DNA of 64,000 nt, taken from NCBI GenBank assembly GCA_030770545.1, contig CM061104.1, forward strand, positions 14,331,001 to 14,395,000. The letters are read 5' to 3'. Positions 11,377-24,540 of the stretch are shown one piece after another. The stretch comes from Macropodus opercularis (Eukaryota; Chordata; Actinopteri; Anabantiformes; Osphronemidae). The first letter of the stretch is position 1. Each line of letters starts with the position of its first letter. The position numbers and the translations under genes were made by a program. The notes beneath the pieces are model-generated. The model worked only from the letters and a program-made list of their open reading frames with translations. It did no database searches and was not told the DNA's origin.

Positions 11377-14353
11377 ATGGAATCTACTATGGCATGTCTC
11401 AGCATTCAAAGTAAAAAAGCAAACGTAGTTCAGTGTTTTACTCCTGATTCCTCAGACCCTGAACAGAGAAAACGTCACACAATGTCCTCTGACTTGGACT
11501 CCAGCCTCACCAGCATTGACTGGCTGCCTCAGCTGGGGATCAGCAGTCTACGCTCGGGGAAAGAGAGAGGAGGAGGGGATAGGGACAAGAAGAAAGACAG
11601 GGGGAAAGACAGAGTAGACTTTCTACCCCCCCTGCCAGACCCCTCCCCCTGTAGCTCGAAAGGAAAGCCCCCTCACAGCTATGCCACTCTCATCGCCATG
11701 GCAATAGCAGCTTCCCCTGAGAGGAAGTTGAGTTTGAATGACATTTACACCTGGATCAGTGACACCTTCCCTTATTACAGCCGGGCAGGTCGTGGATGGA
11801 AGGTACGTCTCATCACTGTACGAGAATGGCCTCAACATTGCTACTAGGCATATTTACACATCTGAATATGTGTCAGTCACTATATCATCCTGTAACTTTG
11901 TGTCATTGACAGAACTCTATTCGGCACAATCTGTCTCTAAACAAATGCTTCAGGAAGGTTCCTCGGCCACAGAACGACCCTGGGAAGGTGATGCTGTTCA
12001 TGCTGTGGTTGGGTGTTCTGCTACGACACAGAGAAGTGTTTGCTTCAGGATGTAAATCTAACAGCTTCATCATACTGTCTTTGCAGGGCTCCTACTGGAC
12101 AATGGATGGACCTGCAGAGGTGAATCAGCTGAGGGCACCTAAACGCCCTTATCCAGAGGAGGAAGAGGAGACGCTGGAGGTGCATTTTGCTAACAGCTGT
12201 TTCTATCACTTACTGTTGTTCTGCATCCACTGCTGTAGTAACACTGGGCAGTTTCAGGTTCCGCAGCTGCCGGGGACCCAGGCACTCAGAGGACCGTCTC
12301 CTCATCAGCCACAGACAGTCCCCCACCATGACCCCCAGCTTCTTAACCCGGAACTCGATACTATCCAGCAGCAGTCGCCCCACCCTGCCTCTCTGTCTCC
12401 TCCCCCATGCAAGGTACACTCATTTTGTGCTTCTTCAGTGTTTGTCCTGAATAAACAGCGCCTCATATAACACCCTGCCATTTGCCTTCACAGCAACCGT
12501 CTCCCTACATGCCAAGCGCCGTCTCCAGCCTCCCTGTCCCTCATCCATCCGTGTCTCCTTCAGCTGGGCTCCCAGAAACGATGTCCTCCATTAGCTCATT
12601 TCCACCCCCTCATCCACCTGGTCCCATTTTTTCTATGTCCACTGCTTCTACTACACCCATGTCTGCTGTCCATATGTCTGCAGCTCCTCCAGCTGCTCCC
12701 TCTTTCTGTGATGCTGCTCCATCGTTTCACGCAAACTCAGGGCCTGTATGTACTTTCTCCGGTGCTCCTAACGCAGTGCCTGGACACACTAACTCTTCAG
12801 TGTCCGCTCTCCCTTCGACTGTTGCTGCTCTTCCTGCCGTCTCGCTGAACTCTTCTATGCGCTTCACCTTCGATGAGCTGAACCTACCAGACTTGTATGC
12901 GTCCTTCAAGTCCCTCGTCAAGACCATGCGTGAGAGAGGAGGCTCACAGTGTAAGTGTGCACATGTTTGCGTGCTTCAGGAGGCTAAACACACAAATATG
13001 AATAATAAAAGAGTAACGTGTTGTGTTTCTAGCGGATGTTGCTCCCTTGGCTGTGACAAACAATGACACTACTCCACTTCACACTCCCACTCTGCTGCCG
13101 ATGTCTCCGCACCCTGCACCGGACCGCGTTTCACAATACAGTGAGTCTCACATGACCTGATAAACGCAGAAATGGTTGAACTGTGTAAAACAATAAATAA
13201 CATAAAACTGGCCTCTTCCCCTCTAGCGGTGCCACCTGATTGGTTCAGCAACCCAGATTCTCTAAAAGAGAGTTTTCGCATTGCCAGCAGTCTGGACTGG
13301 GCAAACATAGACCTCTCTGGTCACCCGGGTCTGTGCTGTTTGTCACTCACTCACTCACTTATCTCTGCTGTCGTTTGAGTTTTACTCGCTGAGGTTTTTA
13401 GATTATTTGGCTCTGTTATTGTGGTTAACCTGTTTCCCTCTGACAGAAATGCCACTCAACATTGTTCATTTTATTTGATGTGTCCAGACCTGCTGGAGAG
13501 CATGCGGCAGGCGGAGCTCAGTGACTGGGCTCTGGATCCTGCTCTCTTCACCTCCCTCTGTGACTCTCTGAACCGCTTCTTCACTCAGAAAGGCATGATC
13601 ACCCCTGGGAGTAACTCCCCATTAGCCCACGGGCCACCTCACTCCTTACAAGTCCCACCATTCAGCTCCAATCCAGTGCCTACCCTAGCCAGCCTCACTC
13701 ACCCCTCGCCTCTCCCTTACCCTCCAATGCTATCCCCCACCAACGGAGCACAGCTACCCCGGAGGGCCCTGCACATGCAGGGGCCGAACTTCCCGAGACC
13801 ACAACTGACACAGCCTGCAAACACAGCTGGTAAGAGATTGGCTCCAGAAAGTTATTTCCATCTTGCATTTATCATTAGTGGAATGCTGAATGTGCAGGCA
13901 AATGGTAGATTCTCTTACAATAACGCTTAAGTGTCCATGCACTGTCTAAATGGATCTGTAAACAATGGAGGAGATATTGTGTCAGCTGAACCCAGATCCC
14001 CCACAGAGTACATTAAAATCACACTAGAAGGATCCTTACAACAGCAATGAACAGCAACAAATGTAAAATCTGTAAAGACAAGCCACACAGCTACAAACTG
14101 TCATATGACACGTTATTTCCCAAACTGACCGCTACATACAGCCTCACTGCTGTAAAACAGAAGTGATTCAAATAGAAAAAAGGCAAGTGTTTCACTTCCT
14201 TTTACTCCATTCACTTAACCCACGTTTCTTTCTGTTTCAGCTGGGATACAGCCTCAGTCGATGGCACCACGACAGCGTCCTCCATTAAAGAGTCTGCACA
14301 GCAACAGCGAGGAGATCCAGGACGACTTTGACTGGGATTCACTGATCGTTTGA
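11377..14353 (+). CDS. foxj2: Forkhead transcription factor FOXJ2
   Basis: Nine coding exons join in frame to 623 residues: 11377-11802, 11913-11987, 12087-12179, 12258-12413, 12494-12950, 13033-13140, 13227-13328, 13488-13829 and 14241-14353. MSSDLDSSLTSIDWLPQL (residues 36-53) is the conserved FOXJ2/FOXJ3 N-terminus. The forkhead domain runs from about 97 to 176 (KPPHSYATLIAMAI, helix 3 NSIRHNLSLNKCFRKVPRP, then GKGSYW). A Pro/Ser-rich activation region follows, then conserved FTFDELNLPDLYASFKSLVK and ESMRQAEL...SLCDSLNRFF blocks and an acidic end EEIQDDFDWDSLIV. It binds DNA in the nucleus as a transcriptional regulator. FOXJ2 is preferred over FOXJ3 because necap1, mfap5 and aicda, human neighbours of FOXJ2, lie nearby. 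M36 aligns with the mammalian start, so the first 35 residues are uncertain. AATAAA at 14618-14623. Confidence 0.88.
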
Positions 14354-16106
14354 CCGACGTACTGGACTTTTCTAATGACTGTTCACAGCCGTGTTGTTGC
14401 TGTTCCTAGAGCTGCCTTCCTTTATGCATCTTGCAGCCTTTCTGAGAAGAAGCCTGGGATCCAGTCACGACACGACTGAATGCGTATTTCAAGGCTGAAA
14501 TAGTTGATACGTTTTTCACCTGTATTGATATGCTGTAAAAACATTTGTTTAGCTTCTCTTCTGCTACAGTGGGTTGGTGGGTGTTTGTTAGATTGGTGAA
14601 CATGTTTATAAGAGACAAATAAAAACATTTTACTCTTGTCATTATTTTACTCTCCAGCAGTAAAGAAAAGCACTGGCTGTCAACACATACTGTGTTTTTG
14701 TTTTATTTCATAAATTTCTTTTTTTTTTTTTTCATTTTACTTTTCAAATGTGAATGTTCACAGTCAACACCACACAAAATTCAACCTTACCCCATAAAAG
14801 TTTTTTTGTTGATATAAAATAAAAAATAAATTCATCAAACTAAATTAAAATAACAGCATGGAGCATGTCCCGTTTTTGTTTCCTTTCATTCGTTGAAATA
14901 ATTGTCCTTTACTTTCTTTTCTTAAAGAAGCAACAGTAGGTCTACCTCCCCAGAGGAAAGTGGGTGAAACACAAGGTCAGTGCTGTGAGACACCTGTGCA
15001 CCAGAGATCCAGTATGAAATGTGGCATCGGGAAGAACAACGAAACAAAACAGCTTCTAATGAACACAAATAAGGTGAAATACGATTGGGAAAGAAAACAT
15101 AGGACCCTTGTAATACCTCATTGCAATCCCAACGTTACATAGTATTCATACAAGTGATAATTTTTAAAATCAAAATATCATCATTTCTTCCTTTGAGTAA
15201 CTGAAATAAGATCAGACACAGGAAAAATTGAGACATTTATCAATACATGTACACAGAAACAAGGATTTGCAATACTGCAACCTTGTACATTCGTAATCGA
15301 GCATTCATACACTTCATTCACTCACTTTGCTGAACACACGCACACAATTAACATGCCATCATTATTTCCCATCAGACCACAAATATCAGAGCTCTCTTTA
15401 ATTTTCTACAATAATCAGAAAAAAAAGGTAAGTACATGATTTTAATGGCATAATCATGTTTAATTTTCCTTGTTTATTTGTTCCCCAAAAATGGAAAAAA
15501 ATAAATTACATTTAACATTAAATTAAATTAAAAGTGAAATAGTTGACCATTTGACCACATTGTGCCTGAAATGTTAAAGCAGGTTTTCAGTCCACATCTG
15601 GAGTTCATTGAGTCCTTCATGCACTCATTTCATTATTTTGTGATTCAGTGTCTGTCTTCGTTCTAGAGGGAGAGCAGAGGAAGAGGCAGGTACAGTTTCT
15701 CTGTTCAGTTTGTTAGTGGCTATGTTTCCTCTCCCTCTCTCTCAGTGCAGTAATATAAGAATAGAGTTGAGTGGCACTACTGAAAAAGCCTTCTGCTTCT
15801 GACTTACCTTCATATCAGACAGGACTGAAAAAACAACATGAAAGACAATATAGAACAGACTATGATTAAAACAAAATAAATAGATCTCCATTTACGCCCA
15901 AAAATAAACTATAGTGAAATGAAAGGAACTAAATGTGGAAATTTAATCTGAACTGAAATAATGCTTTTGAAGGAAAGATTTTTGATTTTTTCTTTAAATA
16001 TAGAGATGTAGACATTTCTCTTTTTGGACAGGACTTGTGTTGGGGGGGGGCAGCAGGTATGACAGAAGAGGTTTACACAGGTGAGCGAAGTAGTGGTGAC
16101 ACTTCC
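14354..16106. other. Tail-to-tail 3'UTRs of foxj2 and epn1
   Basis: The foxj2 transcript probably ends near 14640. A minus-strand AATAAA (TTTATT at 14702-14707) marks the likely epn1 end, leaving under 100 bp between the genes and an epn1 3'UTR of about 1.4 kb. The interval is AT-rich and has no coding signal. Confidence 0.6.
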
Positions 16107-19100
16107 TCAAAGAAGAAAAGGGTTGGTGCTTGCTCCCGATGTCCCTCCACTTCCCACTGATCCTCCAGCCCCCAACACTCCTCCTGTTCCACTGGGCCCA
16201 CCCAAAATCAACTGAGGAGGTGCTGTAACTCCAGGCCCCAGCAGAGCTGTGCCTGGAGGTGCCATAGGTGAGAGCCCAGTGTAGGGCATGCCCATGGGGC
16301 TAGGCTGCATCATTCCCAGGCCCATCCCTGGGGCCCCCATACCCACACTCATTGGCCCCATACCCATTCCTGGTTGCACCATGCCCAGCATGGGATTTGG
16401 AGGCACAGGACTAGTGCGGAGCCCACTCAGACCAAGAGATGAGGGCTGAGGTGAGATAGAGGTCATGGATGGGGCCATGCCAAACGGATTGGAAGAGGCT
16501 GGTGTTGGAGAAACACCCCTACTGGAGATGGTGCTGCCTGGGGTCACAGCCATGCCAGGAGCAGGAGATGAGCCTGAGAGTCAGAGGTAACCATTACAAT
16601 ACAGACAAAGACAAATATTTTTATTTGATGATGATCTGATGTTATCTTATTATGAAATAAGAATCGTTGAATCTCACTTTTCAGTCTCTAAAGCTTTAAC
16701 AGTCATGCAGCTAAGCTATGCAGCCAAAGTGACAGCTGGAACTAACCTGTGCTTTGGAGGAAGGGGTTGTGCGCTGAAGAGGAAGAGATGGAAGGAGGAG
16801 GAGGCTGTTTGGGTTTGGGTTTAGATGACACAAGAGAATCTAGATCCACCAGTGCTGCGTTGGGGCCAAGAAAAGATTCAGGTGTCTTACGAACAGGAAG
16901 TGAGGAACCAAGAGATGAGAGGTCAAATGGCACTGGTGAGCCTGTACTATCACCGCCTGCGGTTGAGGAGCCTCGTCGCTCTGGGTCTCCTAAGACAGGG
17001 AACAAAAACAGCAGATAAGGCACTGAAAGAAAAACATGAAACCATTAAATTAAACTGAGAAACTGTGGGTTCAGAGAGTCACAGAGGGAGGTGATGAGAG
17101 CAGGATCCAGAGCCCAGTAACATGTACAAATACCTCAGTGTGTGTGTCCATGTAGCATAAGTGTGAATATACCTGTGCCATTAGTTTGTTTGGCGGTGCC
17201 ACTCCAGATGTCAGAAGTGATAGAGTCAGTGGCAGGGACAGGCCCATCCCTTGCCCAGGGATCTACTGTCCCCCCCGATGAGGAAGTGCTGGGAGGCACT
17301 GGGGGACCCCAGGGGTCGGCACTGGGGGGTGTAACAGCTACAGGGGAGGGAAGGGGAGGAGATGCAGGGGAGGGGAGGGTTAACACAACACGTTACAGGT
17401 AGAAATTGATATGAATAAGGAGGGGGCAGGCAGGTTGGCTGGGTTCCAACAGTGGTGTTTCTCTCGTTGACCTCTCCAATAAAACTGACTTAACAAGTGA
17501 GGGCTTTTTCTCTGCCATCTTACTTTTACTTATTCATTCTCAGCAGTTCAGTTGAGGTAAAGGAGAGACAATAAAAAAAAAAAACATAAAAAAAACTACT
17601 TTATAAAAGGTACAAGCAGGTAAGAGAAGAGAGCTTTGGTTGAGACACAGCCACAGCCAGTCCTGAGCAGAAACAAGAGGATAAAAATCCCTTTAGACAG
17701 GGTGAATGGATTTAGCATGCTTGCTTTCCTCATTACAAACTGAAAGCATGTGAGTCGATGAGAAGATACTGTATGGGGGCATAGTGACGAGACATAAAAC
17801 GTGACAGAACACAGGACATGGAATGGTGGAGTGAAGAGGAGGAGAGTTTCCCCTTTCCTCCGCAGTCAGGGTGTTCTTTAGAGGCGTCAGAACATCTGGG
17901 CCAGCAGAGGCAGCATGTGACCAGTGTACTAGCTGCTTACCCGAGTTTCCCCAGGGATCGACGTTGTTAGCGCGGTTGGCTGTCTCTCCCCATGGGTCTG
18001 GAGGAGGGGCTATAGTGGGCGGAGCTCCCCCACCCCAGGGGTCAGAGGTTGTAGGTGATGTGGGTGACGCCACACCCCATGGGTCTGTCGGGGCTGGACC
18101 CCACGGGCCCGAGGAAGCCGGGGCGGGAACTGTGGGTGGAGGAGAGGGGCCAGCAGAGCCGACAGTGGCTGCAGCCGGAGTTCCCCAGGGATCCACGGCA
18201 CTCAACTCCATCAGAGCACTCTTTAAAAGGAGAACATATTTCGCCCACGTGCAGAGATTAGTATACAAAATTGAGACATGCAATGAAATGCCAAGATTGA
18301 AATATATTGCAAAAAAAAAGGTCAGATATATTCAGGTCAGAGCTGCAGAACATAATAAAAAGAGAAAGAGGAGAAGTATCCTGAAAGAAAGGTGATAACT
18401 CTAGTACATGCATACATACTGGAGGGCATTTAATTAGGATTAAAATGAACGAGTGGGCCAATGCATTAGAACTATATGAAAATAACACATTTTCAACTCG
18501 CCACTATCACATAAAACTTTAAATTACATTTAAATCTTCTTACACAATGCTTGAGCTCCAATTACTGTAGTAAGAACACTGGAGCATCGTGACAGCCAGG
18601 CACAGCCAAGGAATGTCGTTCCAGCAGTCAAGTAAACATGAGCACTCACCTCCTCTGCCTTTGGCTTCTCTCTCTTGCTCTCCTCAATGGCCATCTGCAG
18701 TCTCAGGTCATCACCCCTGCGCAGTCGTTCCTCCTGCCAATCACACGCACTGACCTTAGTTTCACACAGACAGGCTGATTCAGAATCTGCATTACCCACT
18801 TTCTTTCAAAGCTCAGATAAGGATAATGCCCCTAAGATTAAAAAAAGAACAACTGAACTTAATGACACTCCAGATTCTACTCATAAGGAGGACTAGTCAT
18901 CATAAATCTAACACTGACTAAGCCCCTGAAGAAAGAAAATGCAATATCTTCTATTGAACTGGCAATCCATATCAATATTAATACCAATGGCATCGTCCTT
19001 TAAATACCGAGTGAGCAAGGTTTATGAATGAAGTCAGTCGGGTGCAGTAGAAACAGACTAAATGCATTGACAGACAGGTGTTAAAATCAACACTACGGCT

Positions 19101-21510
19101 GAATGCAACATATTGAAGAGGGCAAAAGGGAGGAAACAATCATCAGTGCTTACAAACCACTCATGTTCAATTAGATCAGTAATGACATATTTGTCAGTCA
19201 CATGCAAATTCAAAAATTTTATTATAGTCAATTGAATCATGGGCTGCTGTTTTAACGCAACATGACAAGAATGTGAAAAGCACATACTCTGCACACTTTT
19301 TGTAAGTGCCAGCACACCAAAAATTAAATTACCTTAAACTATAAATCAACTGATCCAAGTTTATGTCATAAGCAAAATGGCACTTGACAAAAACGCAAGA
19401 GCATAATTCAGTTTTCTTGATTCAGAAAATTTATATATATTTGAGAAAGTCCAATTGAAAGAAAGACAGATGGGTGATGACTGGCTGGCCAGTCAGCTGG
19501 GCACACTCTCTGCCCCTGACCTTTTGGTGGATCTCTTTGCTGAGTGTGATTGCATAGTGGAGCTCTGCTTCCTCCAGACGGTCCGTGCTAGGCTGGGAGA
19601 GGTCAGGGTTTAGATGGTGAGAGCAAAGCTATGTGTATGCGTGTCACAGTCGTTAGTCATAGGTAGCAGTAACCTAGATGGTTGAGTCTCCAATAGGCCG
19701 CTTTTATTACCTGCTCTGCTTCTTCTTTACTCATGGCCAAAGCCAACTGGAGCTGCAGGTCTTCCTCCCCAGAGCTCTGTGGCCAGGCCTGCTCTGGATC
19801 TGCCCCTCCAGAATGGGAGCCCAGTGACAGGCTGCCACCAAGACTGGGCGCAGAGGGAGCAGAGGAGGCTACAGTAGAGACAAACATATCTTAGGTCATC
19901 ACCTCTTCAGTACTCAAGGGTTTTCATCTTGTCATGAGCCTGCTCCTTTTATCAAACTGCAATAAAAGAGCACCGAGTACAAACTGAATCTACTTAATGT
20001 AGCCATCTCACCACTGGAGGTCTGTGCCATCTTTTCTTTGGTTTTGAGGGCATGGATCCTCTCCTCTCTTAGTCTCTCTTCATCTTTCAGCAGTGTCACA
20101 AGCTGTTTAGCTTTTTCCCGCACATTCACGCCCTTGAAATAAAAAGGTTAACACTTAAAAGTATTTATGGTTTAGTTTTACCATGTTACCTTGATTTGTA
20201 CAAAGGTAGTTTTTTTAAAAAAAGTTACTAAAAAGTAAAAGTTTGACATTGTTTGGCACAGGTGTGCTTGTGTACCTGGTCTTTTCCATCTCTGTCTATG
20301 TACTGAAAATCCTTGAGGGTCTGGACGGCGTATATGTTCTCTCGGCACTGTTGGGCAACACGTTCTGACCCCGTCTTAATCAGGTACTCCATAAGAGTCA
20401 TAGCCTGGTGAAAACACAAACATTAAAGCAGTTGGCGTGCTCCCTTATTAGAGTCCATCCAATTATGCACAATTAATACAAAGCCGCTGACGGTTGGTGT
20501 GTTGGGGTACAGCGCCTCATCCATGGGTCAGGTATTGAACCATCAACCCCATGGCAGCTGACAACTCTCCCGCGGCTCAACTGCCCCAGCAAACAAAATG
20601 CAATAATCGGCTGTTTACCTTCTGATTCATAATTTCTGCATCTACAGATTAAAATGTGACCCATAGTGAAATTCAATTGCAGGCATCAAGCTAAACAGCT
20701 TGTAGGCATCAAAGACACATATGTATAAATAGTATTAATCAGCTGTATAAGTTTTAAATTAGTCACTAAAATAACCTGGCTAATAAGGCTGATGTTGATA
20801 GTAGTGTATCCGAAAGTATGAAAACACGCTGCTATCACATTACTAATTACTTCTAACTGATTATGCATAACATGATTATACATTGGGCTCCTGCCACACC
20901 ATTCATTCTCTATCATCATCAAACACACACCTTGTACACATGTCTCCAGTTCTTGCCATGGTCATTGAGGCGCTTCCACACCATGCTCATGATTTCCGAG
21001 AAGGCAACGACATTGTACGTCAGATCTGCAATCTCTGACATCAGAGAGCTGCTGGGGCCCCATGGGTCATTGGATGTTGCCTCTCTAACCTGGAAAACAA
21101 CACAGTGAGGGACAAAATTACATTTTCCCATCCAAACTATAAGTGATATGAATCATTTGGGCCATCGCATTGGACAAATCAATGACCCACATTGTCCTAG
21201 GCATCAATGTTAACTGATTTAGAAAGCTGGAGATGCAAAATAATGAATCAATAATGATTCGATTAGCTCATTCTCTGTGTAAAGGCCAGGGAGACTACAA
21301 AAGAAGATACTTCAATAAGGAGTTTAGATTATTAGCAGCTGACATAGGACATACAGTATAAGGACTCAGAGCTGAAATTTATTGTAAAAGTTTGGTGAAT
21401 GCAGGTGTGAAAGATGGGAAGAAAAAAAAAGAAAAAACAACCTTGATTTCAGCCTCTGAATAGTTGTGGACGATGTTCTTTACTTGTCGCCGTAGCGAAG
21501 AGGTCGACAT
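16107..21510 (-). CDS. epn1: Epsin-1, endocytic clathrin adaptor
   Basis: Eleven coding exons join in frame to 648 residues: 21510-21442, 21089-20931, 20404-20276, 20132-20012, 19868-19711, 19592-19521, 18733-18650, 18220-17941, 17337-17173, 16989-16747 and 16573-16107. Residues 1 to about 145 form the ENTH domain (MSTSSLRRQVKNIVHNYSEA; SEIADLTYNVVAFSEIM), which binds PI(4,5)P2 and bends membrane. Three ubiquitin-interacting motifs follow (EEDLQLQLALAMSKEE near 194, LEEAELHYAITLSKE in the sixth exon, GDDLRLQMAIEESKR at 243-257). Seven DPW repeats bind AP2. A clathrin-box-like LVDLDSLV follows RKTPESFLGPNA. Three NPF motifs, the last four residues from the end (NPFLL), bind EH proteins. Compared with my memory of mammalian epsin-1, a DEFSDFDRLR segment is not found. 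Confidence 0.95.
20488..20600 (-). mobile_element. tRNA-derived SINE fragment
   Basis: Read on the minus strand, within an epn1 intron, there is an A-box-like TTGAGCCGCGGGAGAG followed about 30 bases later by a good B box, GGTTCAATACC, then text ending in GAGGCGCTGTACCCC. This two-box layout is that of a tRNA-derived SINE head, common in fish. The 3' tail is lost or diverged. Confidence 0.6.
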
Positions 21511-21542
21511 GGCAACGACCGGACCGTCAAGCTCTGTTGCAA

Positions 21543-24540
21543 TCTGAACAGCAGATGGAGAACAGCTGTAAAGCATAGTTAATACAAAACAAACTGTCAC
21601 ATGAGCAATAGATCAACAGATCCAAATTATTCTAAGTTAGTACAGCAAAGAAACACATGAGAAGATGCAAGCAACCATAAAAATCTGAATGACAGAATAG
21701 GAGACTTGTGAGAGGAACCGATGTGAATGATGTCGTCTACTATAGCAGAAATCAATTTTAAAATCAGTGCTGGCTTTAAAGGAGGGAGAAGGAGAGTCAC
21801 CTGTTACACAAGAATGGTGCAGAAAACGGCTCTTTCCTCTGGGTATCTTGTTGTCTTTGGCGCCACTCATTCACAGAGTGCTCTGTCTCGGTTTGTCTGT
21901 GTCCTTCCGTGGCAACATTGGGTCGCAAAACCACAAGCACAGACAGATGAAACCTATGGAACAAAATTGAGATTAAGTTGAAAGTTAAACGTACACTGAC
22001 TTGTGATTATTTATACATTAGACAAGCTAAAACTTATGTAAAGACTAACTCTGAAATCACCATTATCAAGTACAACAAAGCAGATATTCAGAAACACAGA
22101 TCACATGGTGTGTTGCTGATCCAACACAACTGATAATCAGACACAACTTTAGTTTTTAGACACAGAAAATATGAATGCTTTAGGGAGATAAGTGCCTTCT
22201 TAATTTCTGAAGAATGAGCAGCTATTATGGACACATTTTAACACGTCAAACTCATTCATGCTTACTTTAAAATGTTTAGATCATTTGGGCAATTCACGTC
22301 TTTGACATGGTGTAATAAATGCTGTATTCTGAATACCTGATACCTACAATGTAAACCATTGACTTTGTACTTTTATTGAGAGTTTGCCCTCAGCGGATTC
22401 CTGCATGACAGTGTGTGCAGTAAATAATGTGAAACACAGAGGGTCACACTCATAGAAGAGGAGGTATGCAAACAATTACTTAATAAAAACGCTATATGCA
22501 GCGACATTCTTAGGACAGACAGGTCTATAGTCCACAGCAGCAATGGGCCGTGTAAAGTTGGTCCTGCCAGCTATTAACCAAAGGTTGGATGTGACCAAGC
22601 ACGTTATCGGCTTATTCAGTGGGAAACATGGTTCAGTGCGATAAATGCAGGTTTCTGTTATGACACACAGAAACATCCCAGAGTCATCCTGTCATTCTGC
22701 TGCTGGGGGTCTAATGGCATGTGGAGAATGAGTTTGTTGCACAGTTTTGGATCCCTCAGTACCGAAGTGCATTGTTTGCGTTTCATCGCTTACACAGCAG
22801 ACTGAAACACTGTTGCTGACCTGATGCATCCTTTCACTAGCACAGTCCGGATTTCCAAACTGAGCAGATACATGGGTCCACGTCAAGAAGCACCACACAC
22901 ATACTAGTACAGCATCTCTGCGGAGAGACGCTGGGTGACTGCAGGACACTGTTCGACAAAGGGATTCGAGGATCCTGTCTCTCAACCACCATCTCAAACA
23001 AAAGGGAGAAGAGTACAATCTCTTTCCTACAGAAGATGATAAACTATGCCCACCCACTGCCTGAACAGCTCCCAACAAGCAGAGCAATGAAATCATCAGG
23101 CAACAAAAAGAGCAGCAGATAAATACTCATCAGACCTTTAACTGGATAACTGAATTTAGCTCTGTCTGAAAACCACATTTTAGAAACTATACTGTGTGTA
23201 AACACATACAACTGTTCTTCAGCCAGTGACATGACAAATGTTTTGCAGTGGTTTAAATCGGGACACGTTTAGCTGATCTGTCTGTCAGACGAATGTGAAA
23301 CCACGTTGCACAACCCAACATAGAGCAACAAGTGAGTTTCCCGGAGCTGTGTACCAAAGTTCAGACACGCCAACTAATCTTTGATAAGAGACTAAACAGG
23401 ACTTTTGTACACAGATCTTTCTCTGCCTCTAATCTCCAGACTTTCTGATCATCAAATCACAAGAACACAGTCAGGTCTGATTAACAAACACTAACTTAAG
23501 TTTCAACTCTTACAAGACATACGATGGAAAGAAATTATACACTTTTATCACACAGGATGTTAATGACCGTTATCTGAGGAGGCTGATAATAGTGTTTATG
23601 CGGAGGGTTTGCGTCCTAGATGCTACAGGGTCAAACGAAGGAGCGACTCCCACCCAGTCTGTGCAGCACAGTTAAGATCAGGAGTCGTTATCCAGCCTGA
23701 CACACCTAAGATAGGTGGAGCTAAGCTAAAGTAGTGCTAGCAATCAGTCAAACGAGATAACAGCAGCTTGTACCTTACACACGTCCACCGGGTGACTAGA
23801 CGCACTTATACAACCTGAGCCATAAAGTCTCTGCGTGAACGACAAGTGTAAGAGCAAACTGTAAAGCTACAAACCCGGGACGCTAATGGGAACATTAGCT
23901 CGTCAACCTTAAAGCTGAAACAGTTGCAGCAGCGCCAGCAGTTTGACAGCAGGTTGGGGTAAAGTGTGAGCAGAGTACAAACAGGCTACAGGAGGGTGTA
24001 GATAGCCACAAGTGAGCGGGCAGGTGGGCGTCAAGCACAAGCCGGTGTTCCCGTCCCGACTCTCAGCCACACCGGGCTGGAGAGAGGCGCTGAGGCGAGC
24101 TGCCAGCCACACTGATAAAACAAATCACTTGCTGCTCTGCTGTTAGGGAGGGTTAGCCTGCTAGCAGGGTGGCAGTTAGCTAGCTAGCCGAGGCTAGTCC
24201 GCGAATGGCAACAGGACTCCTGGACTGTACGAGCTCGAACGAGGACCGGTCCCGCTTCAAGGCAACGCGTAACATACACATTCACTAACAAGCTAAACGG
24301 AGACACATCTGCTGACAACACGCCTTAACAAATCTGCAAATGAAATGTGTACTGACCCTGTTGTAGCTTGAATGTGCGAGGAGATGGCCGAATTTCCGCT
24401 TCCGTTCTCGGCTACAGGAAAGACCGCACCCCCTGTAGCCTTGTTTTCCTGGGTGGTAGTGGAAGCCTCATGAATAATTAATCCAGCCTTTAAACAGACA
24501 GATTGGAGAATATAAATACACATAAATCTATTATTTTTGA
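21543..24540 (-). other. epn1 5' intron, leader exon and promoter region
   Basis: The coding first exon starts after an acceptor (CTGCTGTTCAG, exon from 21543). The remaining 2.8 kb is intron with no supportable exon; a 135-codon open frame at 22692-23096 lacks family resemblance. The promoter is probably near 24340-24480: on the minus strand a CGGAAG ETS-type site, a GGCCATCTC resembling a YY1 site, and a possible non-coding exon ending at ACAGG/GTCAGT close to 24346. Confidence 0.45.

Noticed and set aside
22692..23096. 135-codon open frame on minus in the epn1 leader intron
   Set aside because: No family resemblance, no splice context that fits epn1, and composition like the surrounding intron.
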